Source of the DNA: GCA-020352575 sp964600365
Lineage (GTDB): Bacteria; Actinomycetota; Acidimicrobiia; Spongiisociales; JAENVV01
NCBI GenBank assembly: GCA_964600365.1
Contig: CAZRJG010000011.1
Span: forward strand, 1-53,949
Length of the DNA stretch: 53,949 nt
Direction of reading: 5' to 3'
In this document: piece by piece, positions 24,091 to 34,703 of the stretch
How positions within the stretch are numbered: position 1 is the stretch's first letter
Layout: each line of letters opens with the position of its first letter
Translations under genes and position numbers: made by a program
Notes under the pieces: model-generated
What the model was told of the DNA's origin: nothing
What the model saw: the letters and a program-made list of their open reading frames with translations, nothing else
Database searches by the model: none

Positions 24091-25848
24091 TCACAACAGC
24101 GACTCGGGAATGTCCACCACCCTGCTCCGGAGCCACTCGCCGAGGCCCTTTGCCTGTGCATCGAGCCTGAGGGTGGAGGAGACGCCCTCGTCGAGGAGGC
24201 CGTGGATGAGGAAGTGCACCGCCCGGAGGCGGGGAAATTCGACGCGCTCGACCTCGAGATCGGCGGCCTCGGGGAGGAGGGTTCGCAGCTGCTCGATGGT
24301 GAGGAACTCCCGCAGCCACGCATATGCCTCGTCGGAGCGGGCGAACACCCCGAGGTTGGCATTCCCCCCCTTGTCACCTGCCCGGGCTCCCGCCACGGAT
24401 CCGATCGGCGCCCTACGGGTCGGACCATCGGGAGGCGGGTCGACCGGCATCGGGAGCACGTCGGCCGCCCACGCCTCGCCCGGTTCGGTCTGGTCGATCT
24501 GGGTCTCCTGCCCGCCGAGGTGAAGCACCTCCTGCACCGCATCACGGGCGATCACCGCCGGCCAGTAGGTGGCGAAGGGCTTGGCTTCGGATGGCGGCCA
24601 CAACCCGAAGAAGCCGGGGATCGAGGACAACACCGTCTGGACCGCGCTGTTGGAGAACGCCCTCCCGACCTTCTCGGCGTCGGGATCCGAGACGGCGATG
24701 CGGAACCAACTCGTCGCGCCTTCGTTCGTGACCGAGTCCTCCCCGCTCGCGCCCACGACCTCGGTGCGCACCTTTGCGAAGTCCTCGGGACCGTACGGGC
24801 AGAGCGCCCAGATCTGGTCTTCCACGACCTTCGCCTTCGCGTCCAGGTTCGGGCCGGTGAGCCCCACCATGAAGGAGTTCTTGAACCCGCCCGCGTAGCC
24901 AGCGGCCACTTTGAGCGTCGGAGGCGGAGGTTCGCCCTTCGCTCCGAACACGCGGACCCGATCATCACCGACCTGCTCGATCTCGATCGAGTCGAATCGC
25001 ACGGTGACATCCGGGCCGTGGTACCGATCGCCGGAGATCTCGTAGAGGAGCTGGCTCGTCACCGTGCCCACCGACACCTCGCCGCCCGTCCCGTCGTGCT
25101 TGCCGACGACCATGGAGCCATCGGCGTGGATATCCACCCAGGGGTACCCGGGACGGCGCATGTCGGCGATCTCGGTGAAGAACGAGTAGTTGCCGCCGGT
25201 CGCCTGGCACCCGCACTCGATGATGTGCCCGGCCACGACGGCCGACGCGAGGCGGTCCCAGTCGTCCCGTGCCCAACCGTGCCACCACGCCGCGGGCCCG
25301 CTCGTCACGGCGGCATCGGTCACCCGCCCGGTCACGACCACGTCGGCGCCCCTGGCGAGGGCCTCGGTGATGCCCCACCCGCCGAAATAGGCGTTCGCCA
25401 CGACGACCCGGTCGGCTCGCGCCCCGATGGGCTCACCCGTCTCGAGGTGCTCCAGGTCGTGCCCCGCGGCCACGAGCTCGCCGAGCCGGGGGACGAGGTC
25501 ATCCCCGTCGATCGCAGCCACCGAGGCGCGCAGGCCGAGGCGGTCGGCGGCCTCCTCCACCGCGGCCGCGCAGCCGGTGGGGTCGAGGCCCCCAGCGTTC
25601 ACGACGATCCGCACACCGCGGTCGAGGCACTCCCCGAGGACGTCCTCCACGACCGGGATGAAGGTCCGGGCGTACCCGACGTGCCGCTGGCGCGTCCGGG
25701 CGAGGATGAGCATCGTGAGCTCGGCGAGGTAGTCACCGACGAGGACGTCCACCTCACCGCCGTCGAGTTGCTCGCGGGCCGCCGAGGCCCGGTCGCCGAA
25801 CATGCCGGCGAAGTTGGCGATGCGGATCGGGCGCTTCGGACCGCTCAC
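24091..25848 (-). CDS. AtuA-like (DUF1446) acyclic terpene utilisation family protein
   Basis: A 585-residue protein. The N-terminal 450 residues fit DUF1446 (I-R-I-A-N-F-A-G-M-F-G-D-R, L-V-G-D-Y-L-A-E-L-T-M and V-T-G-R-V-T-D-A-A). A C-terminal alpha/beta part starts around G-A-R-A-G-D-K-G-G-N-A-N-L-G-V-F. Family members such as Pseudomonas AtuA are needed for citronellol/geraniol breakdown, but the reaction is not established. A carboxylase pair of the type used for branched acyl-CoAs lies 2 kb away. GTG start, preceded by GATGGGAG; TACCAT further upstream may be the -10. Followed at 7 bases by the DUF2087 gene. Confidence 0.85.
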   Translation of the reverse strand: MSGPKRPIRIANFAGMFGDRASAAREQLDGGEVDVLVGDYLAELTMLILARTRQRHVGYARTFIPVVEDVLGECLDRGVRIVVNAGGLDPTGCAAAVEEAADRLGLRASVAAIDGDDLVPRLGELVAAGHDLEHLETGEPIGARADRVVVANAYFGGWGITEALARGADVVVTGRVTDAAVTSGPAAWWHGWARDDWDRLASAVVAGHIIECGCQATGGNYSFFTEIADMRRPGYPWVDIHADGSMVVGKHDGTGGEVSVGTVTSQLLYEISGDRYHGPDVTVRFDSIEIEQVGDDRVRVFGAKGEPPPPTLKVAAGYAGGFKNSFMVGLTGPNLDAKAKVVEDQIWALCPYGPEDFAKVRTEVVGASGEDSVTNEGATSWFRIAVSDPDAEKVGRAFSNSAVQTVLSSIPGFFGLWPPSEAKPFATYWPAVIARDAVQEVLHLGGQETQIDQTEPGEAWAADVLPMPVDPPPDGPTRRAPIGSVAGARAGDKGGNANLGVFARSDEAYAWLREFLTIEQLRTLLPEAADLEVERVEFPRLRAVHFLIHGLLDEGVSSTLRLDAQAKGLGEWLRSRVVDIPESLL

Positions 25849-25904
25849 GGGACTCCCATCGGACGACGCGCCGATGGTACCGAAGACGGGGATCCGTTAC
25901 CGGG

Positions 25905-26354
25905 TCAGGCCCCGGGCTTGAAGATCATCATGGCCAGGATCACGAGCAGCAGGAGTACGTCGGCCCGGTACACCATGGCAATCTTGTCGAGGTCGGCCAC
26001 CAGTCCGTCGGTTGCCCCCTCGGTGGAGAGTCGCTCGTCGAACGCCGCGGCCTTCGGGGCGAAGTACGCGATCCCGGTGACGAGGGAGACCACCCACAGC
26101 CCGAGGGCAGTCATCACCCACATCGATCCCCAACCCCAATCCCCGGCGATGATGAGATAGATCGCCGTCAGCGCCACGAGGGGGACGACGGCCGGGTAGA
26201 TACGGGCGGCGGTGACCTGGGTCTGCACGCTCGTCCGGACGTACGACTCCTTCCCCTGCTTCTTCGCGACGGCCACCTGTGCCTCCACGAACATCACCCC
26301 TCCCACCCAGAGGGCTCCCAACAGGACGTGCAAGAACCGCACGACGTCATACAT
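25905..26354 (-). CDS. DUF2269-like integral membrane protein
   Basis: A 149-residue, four-helix protein. M-Y-D-V-V-R-F-L-H-V-L-L-G-A-L-W-V-G-G begins the first helix with a His that could bind heme or metal. The fourth helix ends the protein (V-L-L-L-L-V-I-L-A-M-M-I-F). The pattern is that of DUF2269-type or CopD/hemoglobin-like small membrane proteins. Function unknown. AAGGAG lies 7 bases before the chosen ATG, which decides against an ATG 11 codons upstream. It follows serC by 42 bases. Confidence 0.7.
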   Translation of the reverse strand: MYDVVRFLHVLLGALWVGGVMFVEAQVAVAKKQGKESYVRTSVQTQVTAARIYPAVVPLVALTAIYLIIAGDWGWGSMWVMTALGLWVVSLVTGIAYFAPKAAAFDERLSTEGATDGLVADLDKIAMVYRADVLLLLVILAMMIFKPGA

Positions 26355-26396
26355 CTCGATGCTCCTTCCCGGTAACGGTCCGGACAATAGGCCGAG

Positions 26397-27479
26397 TCAT
26401 GAGCGCAACAAGCGAAATGACCGCATGAGGTCGGCGAGGGCATCCACGCCCTCTGGAGGCATCGCTGCATAGACCGAGGCCCTCATGCCACCCACCGAGC
26501 GATGGCCCTTGAGGCCCAGCATCCCGCGCTCCTTCGCTGCGGCGAGGAACTCCGACTCGAGCGCTTCGGAGGGAAGCCTCCAGACGATGTTCATGTGGGA
26601 GCGGTGTCCTGGCTCGACCGGGGAGCGGTACCACCCGTCCGACTCGTCGATCACGTCGTAGATGGCCGCAGCCTTCGCGGCGGCCTCCTGCTCGATGGCC
26701 GGCGTCCCACCCTTCGCCTCCATCCACCTGAGCACCTTGCCGGTCATCCACACGGTGAAGACGGGGGGCGTGTTGTACATCGAGTCCTTGTCGGCATGGG
26801 CGTCGTACCGCAGATAGGCGGCGAGGTCGCGCTCGGTCTCCTCGAGGATCGACGTGCGCACGAAGACCACCGCCATCCCGGCCGGACCGAGGTTCTTCTG
26901 GACGCCGCCGAAGACGAGGTCGACCCTGTCCCACGGAATCGGACGGCAGAGGAACTCCGACGACATGTCCACCACGAGCGGGACGTCCACCGACGGCCAC
27001 GCGGGGAAGCGGATCCCGCCGATGGTCTCGTTCGAGCAGATCTGGAGGTACCGGGCACCGGCGGGGATATCGAGTTCAGCGTCAGAGGGCATGCGGACGT
27101 ATCCTTCCTCGGCCCCGTCCCACGCCACGCGAAGGTCGCCGTGGTGGACGCCGTCGGAGGCCGCCTTCTCCGACCACGAGCCGGTGACGGCAATCGACCC
27201 GACCCTGCCTTCGGTGAGCAGGTTCATGGGCACCATCCCGAACTGCAGCGTCGCCCCGCCCTGGAGGAAGAGCACCGAGAAGTCGTCGGGGACGCCGGCG
27301 ACCGCCCGCGCCGCCCGCACGGCATCCTCCTGGACCGCGATGTACTCGGGGCTCCGATGACTCACTTCGATCACCGACGCCCCCATCCCCGCGAAGTCGA
27401 GGAACTCGTCCCTCGCTTCCTCGAGGACCTCGAGGGGGAGGGTGCACGGGCCGGCAGAGAAGTTGGTAGAGCGCGCCAT
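26397..27479 (-). CDS. serC: Phosphoserine aminotransferase
   Basis: A 360-residue class-V PLP aminotransferase making 3-phosphoserine in serine synthesis and acting in pyridoxal phosphate synthesis. N-F-S-A-G-P-C-T-L-P is the family opening. L-Q-G-G-A-T-L-Q-F is the phosphate-binding loop. Lys195 in F-G-G-V-Q-K-N-L-G-P forms the Schiff base. The end contains G-H-R-S-V-G-G-M-R-A-S-V-Y. TACTCT (27486-27491) ends 6 bases before the ATG, so the message is probably leaderless even though a DUF2007 gene lies 40 bases upstream on the same strand. Confidence 0.94.
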   Translation of the reverse strand: MARSTNFSAGPCTLPLEVLEEARDEFLDFAGMGASVIEVSHRSPEYIAVQEDAVRAARAVAGVPDDFSVLFLQGGATLQFGMVPMNLLTEGRVGSIAVTGSWSEKAASDGVHHGDLRVAWDGAEEGYVRMPSDAELDIPAGARYLQICSNETIGGIRFPAWPSVDVPLVVDMSSEFLCRPIPWDRVDLVFGGVQKNLGPAGMAVVFVRTSILEETERDLAAYLRYDAHADKDSMYNTPPVFTVWMTGKVLRWMEAKGGTPAIEQEAAAKAAAIYDVIDESDGWYRSPVEPGHRSHMNIVWRLPSEALESEFLAAAKERGMLGLKGHRSVGGMRASVYAAMPPEGVDALADLMRSFRLLRS

Positions 27480-27519
27480 GTGCGGAGAGTAGGACGGCCT
27501 GGGGGCCTCGAGGCAACCC

Positions 27520-27798
27520 CTACGTGAGGGCGAGGACGAGCCCAATCACGATCACGACGAGGACGGCCCCTGCCGCCCAGAGGGTCCAGTCCGGGGCTGC
27601 CTTCGGGGGCTCTGGGACCTCGACGTCGAGCACCGCTGCGGCCTCCTCGAGATCGACCTCGCTCACCATGAGGCGGAAGTCGGACATCTCCTGCATGGCG
27701 GAGTTGTCGGCGACGTAGGCGTCGATCCCGGCCGACTCGAGGACGGCGCGCGCCACCTCGGCATCGGTCAACCGGGAGAACGTCGTGAGGACTTGCAT
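27520..27798 (-). CDS. DUF2007-like protein with a C-terminal membrane helix
   Basis: A 92-residue protein. Residues 1-60 form the DUF2007 fold (E-V-A-R-A-V-L-E-S-A-G-I-D-A-Y-V-A-D-N, then V-S-E-V-D-L-E-E-A-A-A-V-L), a small PII-like domain described as a putative signal transducer. Residues 72-91 are a single helix, so the domain would face the cytosol at the membrane. TAGCCT (27805-27810) ends 6 bases before the ATG. Same strand as serC. Confidence 0.75.
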   Translation of the reverse strand: MQVLTTFSRLTDAEVARAVLESAGIDAYVADNSAMQEMSDFRLMVSEVDLEEAAAVLDVEVPEPPKAAPDWTLWAAGAVLVVIVIGLVLALT

Positions 27799-27903
27799 GG
27801 CGTCAGGCTAGGGAGCCGGTGGCCCTGCGCAGGTGGGTCTCGAAAGGGCACCGCCGACAGCGGTACCAAAACCCCGAATTCGTTCTCCTGCTACCTTTGC
27901 GCC

Positions 27904-29502
27904 ATGCCGGTGATCGCCTCTCGGGTGGACACGACCTCCGAGGACTTCCAACGCACCCGGGCCGAGAACCTCGCCCTCATTGCCGAGCTCGAGAAGCTCA
28001 TCGCCGAGGCCCTCGCCGGGGGTGGGGAGAAGTACGTCGCCCGCCACCGGACCCGTGGCAAGCTCCTCGTCCGGGAGCGCATCGAGCTCCTCCTCGACCG
28101 CGACAGTCACTTCTACGAGTTCTCCCCCACCGCGGGGTACGGGCAGAACTACCCCATCTCGGGGAGCGTCGTGACCGGGATCGGCGTCGTGAACGGCGTC
28201 GAGGTGGCGATCTCTGCCCACGACCCGACCATTCGGGGCGGCTCGTCGAATCCCGTCTCCCTTGCCAAGTCGCTCCGGCTCGAGGACATCTGCATCGAGA
28301 ACCGAATCCCCTTCGTCGCGTTCGTGGAGTCGGGGGGCGCCGACCTGCCCACCCAGGCCGATCTCTGGCTCCCCGGCGGCAGGTGGTTCCAGAAGATGAC
28401 GGCGATGTCCAAGCGCGGCATCCCAACCGTGTCGATCGTGTTCGGGAGTTCCACCGCCGGCGGTGCCTACGTGCCGGGCATGTCGGACTACGCCGTGCTC
28501 ATCAAGGAGCGCTCGAGGGTCTTCCTCGGCGGCCCACCCCTCGTGAAGATGGCCACTGGGGAGGACGCCACCGAGGAGGAACTTGGCGGCGCCGACATGC
28601 ACAGCCGCGTCTCGGGACTCGGCGACTACTACGCCACCGACGAGGTCGATGCACTCCGCATCGGCCGCGAGATCATCGGACACCTCAACTGGCGCAAACA
28701 GGGATACGGGCCCACGCGGCGCTCGGTGGAGCCGAGGTACGACCCCGAGGAACTGCTCGGCATCGTCCAACTCGACCTCAAGAAGCCCTACGACATGCGC
28801 GAGGTGCTCGCCCGCGTTGTGGACGGTTCAGAGATCGACGAGTACAAGCAGCTGTACGGCCAGTCGCTCCTCACCTGCTGGGCCCACATCCACGGGTTCC
28901 CCGTCGGCGTCATCGCAAACCAACAGGGCGTGCTGTTCTCGGAGGAGGCGAAGAAGGCGACCGAGTTCATCCAACTCTGCAACCAGTACGACCAGCCGAT
29001 CATCTTCATCCACAACGTGACCGGGTTCATGGTCGGCACCGAGTACGAGCGGGGCGGGATCATCAAGGACGGGGCGAAGATGATCAACGCCGTCTCCAAC
29101 TCGACGGTTCCCCATATCACCGTCCTTGCCGGGAGCACGTACGGCGCCGGGAACTACGGGATGTCCGGATACGGGTACAACCCCCGCTTCCAGGTCGCGT
29201 GGCCGACCTACAAGGGCGCCGTGATGGGTGCCGAGCAACTGGCCGGCGTGCTTTCGATCGTGGCTCGCAACAGCGCGGAGTCCCTCGGCGTGCCTTTCGA
29301 CGAGGAGGCCGACGCCCAACGGCGGGCGCTCATCGAGGCGCAGATCACGCACGAGGAAACGGCGTTCTACCAGTCAGGGCGCATCCGTGACGATGGGATC
29401 ATCGACCCCCGGGACACCCGCACCGCGCTCGGCATCCTCCTCAGCGCCGTCCACTCGGGACCCGTCGAGGGGACGAACGAGTGGGGCGTGTTCCGGATGT
29501 GA
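27904..29502 (+). CDS. Acyl-CoA carboxylase beta (carboxyltransferase) subunit
   Basis: A 532-residue biotin-dependent carboxyltransferase of the crotonase fold, moving CO2 from biotin to an acyl-CoA. The N-terminal half has R-G-K-L-L-V-R-E-R-I and G-G-A-Y-V-P-G-M-S-D-Y. The C-terminal half has N-V-T-G-F-M-V-G-T-E-Y-E-R-G-G-I and G-A-G-N-Y-G-M-S-G-Y-G-Y-N-P-R. These resemble methylcrotonyl-CoA or geranyl-CoA carboxylase beta more than propionyl-CoA carboxylase. TACCTT (27892-27897) ends 6 bases before the ATG. The alpha subunit gene follows after 34 bases. With the AtuA-like gene near, leucine or terpene breakdown is possible, as inference. Confidence 0.92.
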   Translation: MPVIASRVDTTSEDFQRTRAENLALIAELEKLIAEALAGGGEKYVARHRTRGKLLVRERIELLLDRDSHFYEFSPTAGYGQNYPISGSVVTGIGVVNGVEVAISAHDPTIRGGSSNPVSLAKSLRLEDICIENRIPFVAFVESGGADLPTQADLWLPGGRWFQKMTAMSKRGIPTVSIVFGSSTAGGAYVPGMSDYAVLIKERSRVFLGGPPLVKMATGEDATEEELGGADMHSRVSGLGDYYATDEVDALRIGREIIGHLNWRKQGYGPTRRSVEPRYDPEELLGIVQLDLKKPYDMREVLARVVDGSEIDEYKQLYGQSLLTCWAHIHGFPVGVIANQQGVLFSEEAKKATEFIQLCNQYDQPIIFIHNVTGFMVGTEYERGGIIKDGAKMINAVSNSTVPHITVLAGSTYGAGNYGMSGYGYNPRFQVAWPTYKGAVMGAEQLAGVLSIVARNSAESLGVPFDEEADAQRRALIEAQITHEETAFYQSGRIRDDGIIDPRDTRTALGILLSAVHSGPVEGTNEWGVFRM

Positions 29503-29503
29503 T

Positions 29504-29531
29504 GGACGAAGGACGACGGACGAGGGACGAA
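29504..29531 (+). repeat. Four tandem heptamers GGACGAN
   Basis: GGACGAA, GGACGAC, GGACGAG and GGACGAA fill 28 of the 34 bases between the carboxylase beta stop and the alpha start. The last unit lies where a ribosome binding site would be. Confidence 0.9.
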
Positions 29532-29536
29532 GCGAG

Positions 29537-31513
<1,977 letters not shown>

Positions 31514-31524
31514 CCACCTCCCGG

Positions 31525-31692
31525 GTGGCGGAGGTCCAACCCCCATCCCCACGGGAAGGACCTGCCACGGCCCTCACACTCACGGAGGCCCGCTACCGCT
31601 GCACGGAGTGCCACCGCGTGGTATTCGGCGCCCGGGCCGAGCGCTGCTGCGGATTCACGATGCACCCCGAGCGGGACGCTGCGCGGAAGTAG
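31525..31692 (+). CDS. Small zinc-ribbon-like protein, 55 residues
   Basis: A short frame after the carboxylase. From a GTG at 31525 it gives 55 residues with Y-R-C-T-E-C-H-R and a C-C pair 15 residues later (A-E-R-C-C-G-F-T-M-H-P), likely a zinc site. Only 11 bases after the alpha subunit stop, so possibly on the same message. The start is uncertain; no clear ribosome binding site. No family recognised. Confidence 0.45.
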   Translation: MAEVQPPSPREGPATALTLTEARYRCTECHRVVFGARAERCCGFTMHPERDAARK

Positions 31693-31695
31693 GCC

Positions 31696-32463
31696 TCAGG
31701 CCGTCCGGGGTTCCGAGTGCCACGCGTCGAGCGTGGCCTCGATGCCGCTGCGCACCCGGGCCAGGAGATCGGCCGGGTCCTCACCCGCAAGGCGTTCGAT
31801 AGGGTCGAGGAACCGCACCCTGAGGTGCACGCCGAAGGGGATCGGGAAGAACTTGTGGGCGAGGAGCGTCCACGATCCGTCGATCGCGACCGGCACCACG
31901 GGGAGGTCGGGGGCTGACTCGACGAGGGCCTTGAACCCCGCCGACTTGAACTCCTTGAGCCGACCGTCTCGCGACCGCGATCCCTCGGCGAAGAGCACCG
32001 GCGAGAACCGCTCCTCCTGGGCTCGTTGGCCGAACTCACGCAACCGCCGCACCGCCTCGGCGCCGCGCGCCCGGTCGATGATGAGGTGGCCGCCTGCACG
32101 GAGGTTGTAGGACACCGTCGGGATCCCCTTGGAGAGTTCCCGCTTCGCCACGAACTTCGGGAACGCACCCCGGAGGGTGCCCCCGATGAGCGGGACGTCG
32201 AGCATGCTCTGGTGGTTGGAGACGAGCAGGTAGGCGCCGTGCTCATCGAGGTGGGGTGAATGCTCCACCGACACCTTTGCCCCGCTGAGCTTGAACACCG
32301 GGAGGAGGGTCGCCTGCGCCCACTGCGCGACGACACTCATCGGGCGGTCACCGAAGAACCGCACGAGTCGGAGGATCGGATCGGTGATGACCATGACGGC
32401 ACCGAACGCCACGAGCGTGGGGACCGTGAACACCCAGTCCCGGATACGGCGGATCAACTCCAT
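31696..32463 (-). CDS. plsC: 1-acyl-sn-glycerol-3-phosphate acyltransferase (PlsC-like)
   Basis: A 255-residue membrane-associated acyltransferase of phospholipid synthesis. The H-x4-D catalytic motif is N-H-Q-S-M-L-D with His84 and Asp89. F-A-E-G-S-R-S-R-D-G (about 157-166) is the glycerol-phosphate binding motif, and V-P-V-A-I-D-G-S block IV. One or two N-terminal hydrophobic segments could anchor it. TACACT (32471-32476) ends 7 bases before the ATG. Which acyltransferase step it does cannot be told by eye. Confidence 0.88.
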   Translation of the reverse strand: MELIRRIRDWVFTVPTLVAFGAVMVITDPILRLVRFFGDRPMSVVAQWAQATLLPVFKLSGAKVSVEHSPHLDEHGAYLLVSNHQSMLDVPLIGGTLRGAFPKFVAKRELSKGIPTVSYNLRAGGHLIIDRARGAEAVRRLREFGQRAQEERFSPVLFAEGSRSRDGRLKEFKSAGFKALVESAPDLPVVPVAIDGSWTLLAHKFFPIPFGVHLRVRFLDPIERLAGEDPADLLARVRSGIEATLDAWHSEPRTA

Positions 32464-32532
32464 GCACTGGAGTGTAGGAAGGCGTGGGCCACGAGCTACC
32501 GGCAGACTCCGACTGCCTCCTACCCTCCGCCG

Positions 32533-33135
32533 GTGCTTCCCTTTCCCCGCGATCGCCTGCTCCGAAGGTTCCCCCAACTCCTGCTCGGCCTGGTGCTCTT
32601 CGGTACCGGAGTGGGGTTCATGGTCCGCGCCGACCTCGGCCTCTCCCCATGGATGGTGTTCCACCAGGGCGTGAGCGTCCGGTCCTCGTTGTCCATCGGC
32701 ACGGTCACCGTTCTCACCGGCCTCGGCGTGTTGCTGCTCTGGATCCCCCTCCGCGAGCGGTGGGGTGTGGGCACCGTGCTCAACGTGCTCGTCATCGGAC
32801 CGGTCCTCGATGCCACACTCCGGATTCTCCCCGAGTCGGAGGGGATCGCTGCCTGGGGGTTCATGGTGGGCGGGGTGATCGTGGTGGGTCTCGGCTCGGG
32901 GCTCTACATCGGAGCTGCCATGGGCCCCGGACCCCGAGACGGCGTGATGACCGGACTTGCCCGGAGGGGGATCTCCGTGCGGACAGCGCGCACGACCCTC
33001 GAGGTCGCCGTCCTCGGCGTCGGCTGGCTCCTCGGCGGCTCCGTCGGCGCCGGCACCCTCGCGTTCGCCCTCGGTATCGGGCCCTCGGTGCAGTACTTCC
33101 TCCACCGGTTCGACATGCGACCCGCCGACCACTGA
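32533..33135 (+). CDS. YczE/YitT-like membrane protein
   Basis: A 200-residue protein with about five hydrophobic segments. G-T-G-V-G-F-M-V-R-A-D-L-G-L-S-P-W-M-V-F-H and the later G-A-A-M-G-P-G-P-R-D-G-V-M-T-G-L are the repeated half-motifs of the YczE/YitT type. Function unknown; a transport role is assumed for the group. GTG start: TACCCT (32521-32526) ends 6 bases upstream. Divergent from plsC. Confidence 0.8.
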   Translation: MLPFPRDRLLRRFPQLLLGLVLFGTGVGFMVRADLGLSPWMVFHQGVSVRSSLSIGTVTVLTGLGVLLLWIPLRERWGVGTVLNVLVIGPVLDATLRILPESEGIAAWGFMVGGVIVVGLGSGLYIGAAMGPGPRDGVMTGLARRGISVRTARTTLEVAVLGVGWLLGGSVGAGTLAFALGIGPSVQYFLHRFDMRPADH

Positions 33136-33145
33136 CGTCGGGTCG

Positions 33146-33967
33146 CTACGCGAGCGCCACCGCCGCCCCAATCGCAATCACCATCCCGACGCCCTGGATG
33201 GGGCGCGGCCGCTCACGGAGCCACACGACTGCCACGGCGATCGTCACCACCGGATGGAGGCTGGAGAGCACGCCCACGATGGCGAGTGGCCCCCGCTGGG
33301 CAGCAAGGACCACGAAGAGATTCGCCGCCATGTCGAGGATCCCCGTGGCGACCACCCACCCGAACCGCTCACGGATCGGTGGCCACCGATCGCCGCCGGC
33401 CAGGGTGAGTGCGAGGGCAATCGAGACGACCCGGGCAGGGACGAGCGGCCACAGGCCCGACGCCTCGCTCGTCTGAGCCATCGCGACATAGAAGAGCCCG
33501 AAGCAGACCCCGGCGGCCAACGCCAGCAGGAGTGGCCGGCGATCGGTCGACTCCCCGGGGCCCGGCGATGCCACGAGGAACACCGCAAGGAGCGTCGCTG
33601 GGATGGCGAATGCATCACCCGTGGACAGTTGCTCACCCGACACCACCCCGGCCACGACCGTGAGGGCGCCCCCCGAGGCGGCGACGAGGGGGGTGAGCAA
33701 CGCCATCTGGCCTTCGGCGAGGGAGCGGTAGAGCAACCCGAGTCCGATGACTCCGAAGCCCCCGGCGATCCCCCCGGCCACCAGGTCTCGGACGCCCACC
33801 TCCGCCACGGGCACGAGGGCCACGCCCACCACGAGTGCGACGACACCGATGACCTGCGACCACCCCGCCACCGCCCACGCCGATCGACGACGGGTCGCGA
33901 ACCCCCCTGCGAAATCGGCGAGCCCATAGGACGCAGCAGCCCCGAGGGCGAGGAGTGATGCGTTCAC
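33146..33967 (-). CDS. EamA/DMT-superfamily transporter
   Basis: A 273-residue protein with about ten helices in two EamA repeats. A-S-Y-G-L-A-D-F-A-G-G-F starts repeat one and C-F-G-L-F-Y-V-A-M-A repeat two. It ends L-R-E-R-P-R-P-I-Q-G-V-G-M-V-I-A-I-G-A-A. The GTG overlaps the stop of the enoyl-CoA hydratase gene by four bases, so translation is probably coupled. Substrate unknown, perhaps linked to the acyl compound handled by the hydratase. Confidence 0.85.
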   Translation of the reverse strand: MNASLLALGAAASYGLADFAGGFATRRRSAWAVAGWSQVIGVVALVVGVALVPVAEVGVRDLVAGGIAGGFGVIGLGLLYRSLAEGQMALLTPLVAASGGALTVVAGVVSGEQLSTGDAFAIPATLLAVFLVASPGPGESTDRRPLLLALAAGVCFGLFYVAMAQTSEASGLWPLVPARVVSIALALTLAGGDRWPPIRERFGWVVATGILDMAANLFVVLAAQRGPLAIVGVLSSLHPVVTIAVAVVWLRERPRPIQGVGMVIAIGAAVALA

Positions 33968-34656
33968 TCGGCGAGTCGCTCCATGAACCGGGCCCGCTCG
34001 GCATGCCATCCCTCGACATCCACCGACCGCTTCTCGATCTCCCTCAACCGCGCCTTGGTGGCCGCGACCACCTCGGCTTGGAGGTCTTGCTGGTGATCAA
34101 CGAGGCCAAGCGCTGCGGCCACCGCCTCGCCTGCAGGCACTGCCGTCACTGCGAGTCCGGCTGCGACTGCCTCACCGGCGGGGATCCGATCATTCACGTG
34201 GAAGAGCCGAGCGACCGTCTGATGGGGAAGCCGCGACGCGAGGAGGTCAAGCCCATCGGGCCGGTAGAGCACGCCCAGCTTCGTCGCGGGAATCTCGAAG
34301 AAGGCAGTGGCATCGCACACGCGGATGTCGCACGCCACCGCCAACTCGACCCCTCCACCGACGCAGGGTCCGTTCACCGCCCCGACGATGGGGAGCGGCG
34401 AGGCGAGCATCCGATCGGTGAGCGCAGCGAGCGCCTCCTCGAGGGCCGATCCCCGGGACCGCAGTTCCTCGAAGTCGGCACCGGCGCTGAAGACCGAGCC
34501 GACGCCGGTGAGGACGACAGCCCGTGTGTCGCCGTGCTCGAGTTCGTCCAATTGGTCGACGAGTGCCGCCATGAGCCCGATCGACAGCGCGTTGCGGCGT
34601 TCGGGGCGATCGATGGCGATGACGGCGACAGCTCCCCGCCGGTCCGTGACGAGCAT
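33964..34656 (-). CDS. Enoyl-CoA hydratase/isomerase family protein
   Basis: A 230-residue crotonase-fold protein, slightly short for the family (about 260). The CoA/oxyanion motifs are F-S-A-G-A-D (56-61) and G-P-C-V-G-G-G-V-E-L (97-106). At the usual P-E-x2-G position the sequence is I-P-A-T-K-L-G (122-128), so one of the two hydratase glutamates appears replaced by Ala124. It may be an isomerase, thioesterase-like or other crotonase rather than a true hydratase; this alignment is by eye. TAGCCT (34663-34668) ends 6 bases before the ATG. It shares an 18-bp palindromic promoter with the divergent peptidase gene. Confidence 0.82.
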   Translation of the reverse strand: MLVTDRRGAVAVIAIDRPERRNALSIGLMAALVDQLDELEHGDTRAVVLTGVGSVFSAGADFEELRSRGSALEEALAALTDRMLASPLPIVGAVNGPCVGGGVELAVACDIRVCDATAFFEIPATKLGVLYRPDGLDLLASRLPHQTVARLFHVNDRIPAGEAVAAGLAVTAVPAGEAVAAALGLVDHQQDLQAEVVAATKARLREIEKRSVDVEGWHAERARFMERLAE

Positions 34657-34702
34657 GGGAGCAGGCTACGCCCATGCGGCCGGGTGGGCGTAGCCTGCTC
34701 CC
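34657..34702. promoter_or_regulatory. Symmetric divergent promoter, 18-bp perfect inverted repeat
   Basis: GGGAGCAGGCTACGCCCA (34657-34674) and its exact reverse complement (34685-34702) flank a 10-base GC spacer. Each arm contains TAGCCT pointing outward, 6 and 7 bases before the start codons of the hydratase (34656) and peptidase (34704) genes. Confidence 0.85.
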
Positions 34703-34703
34703 G

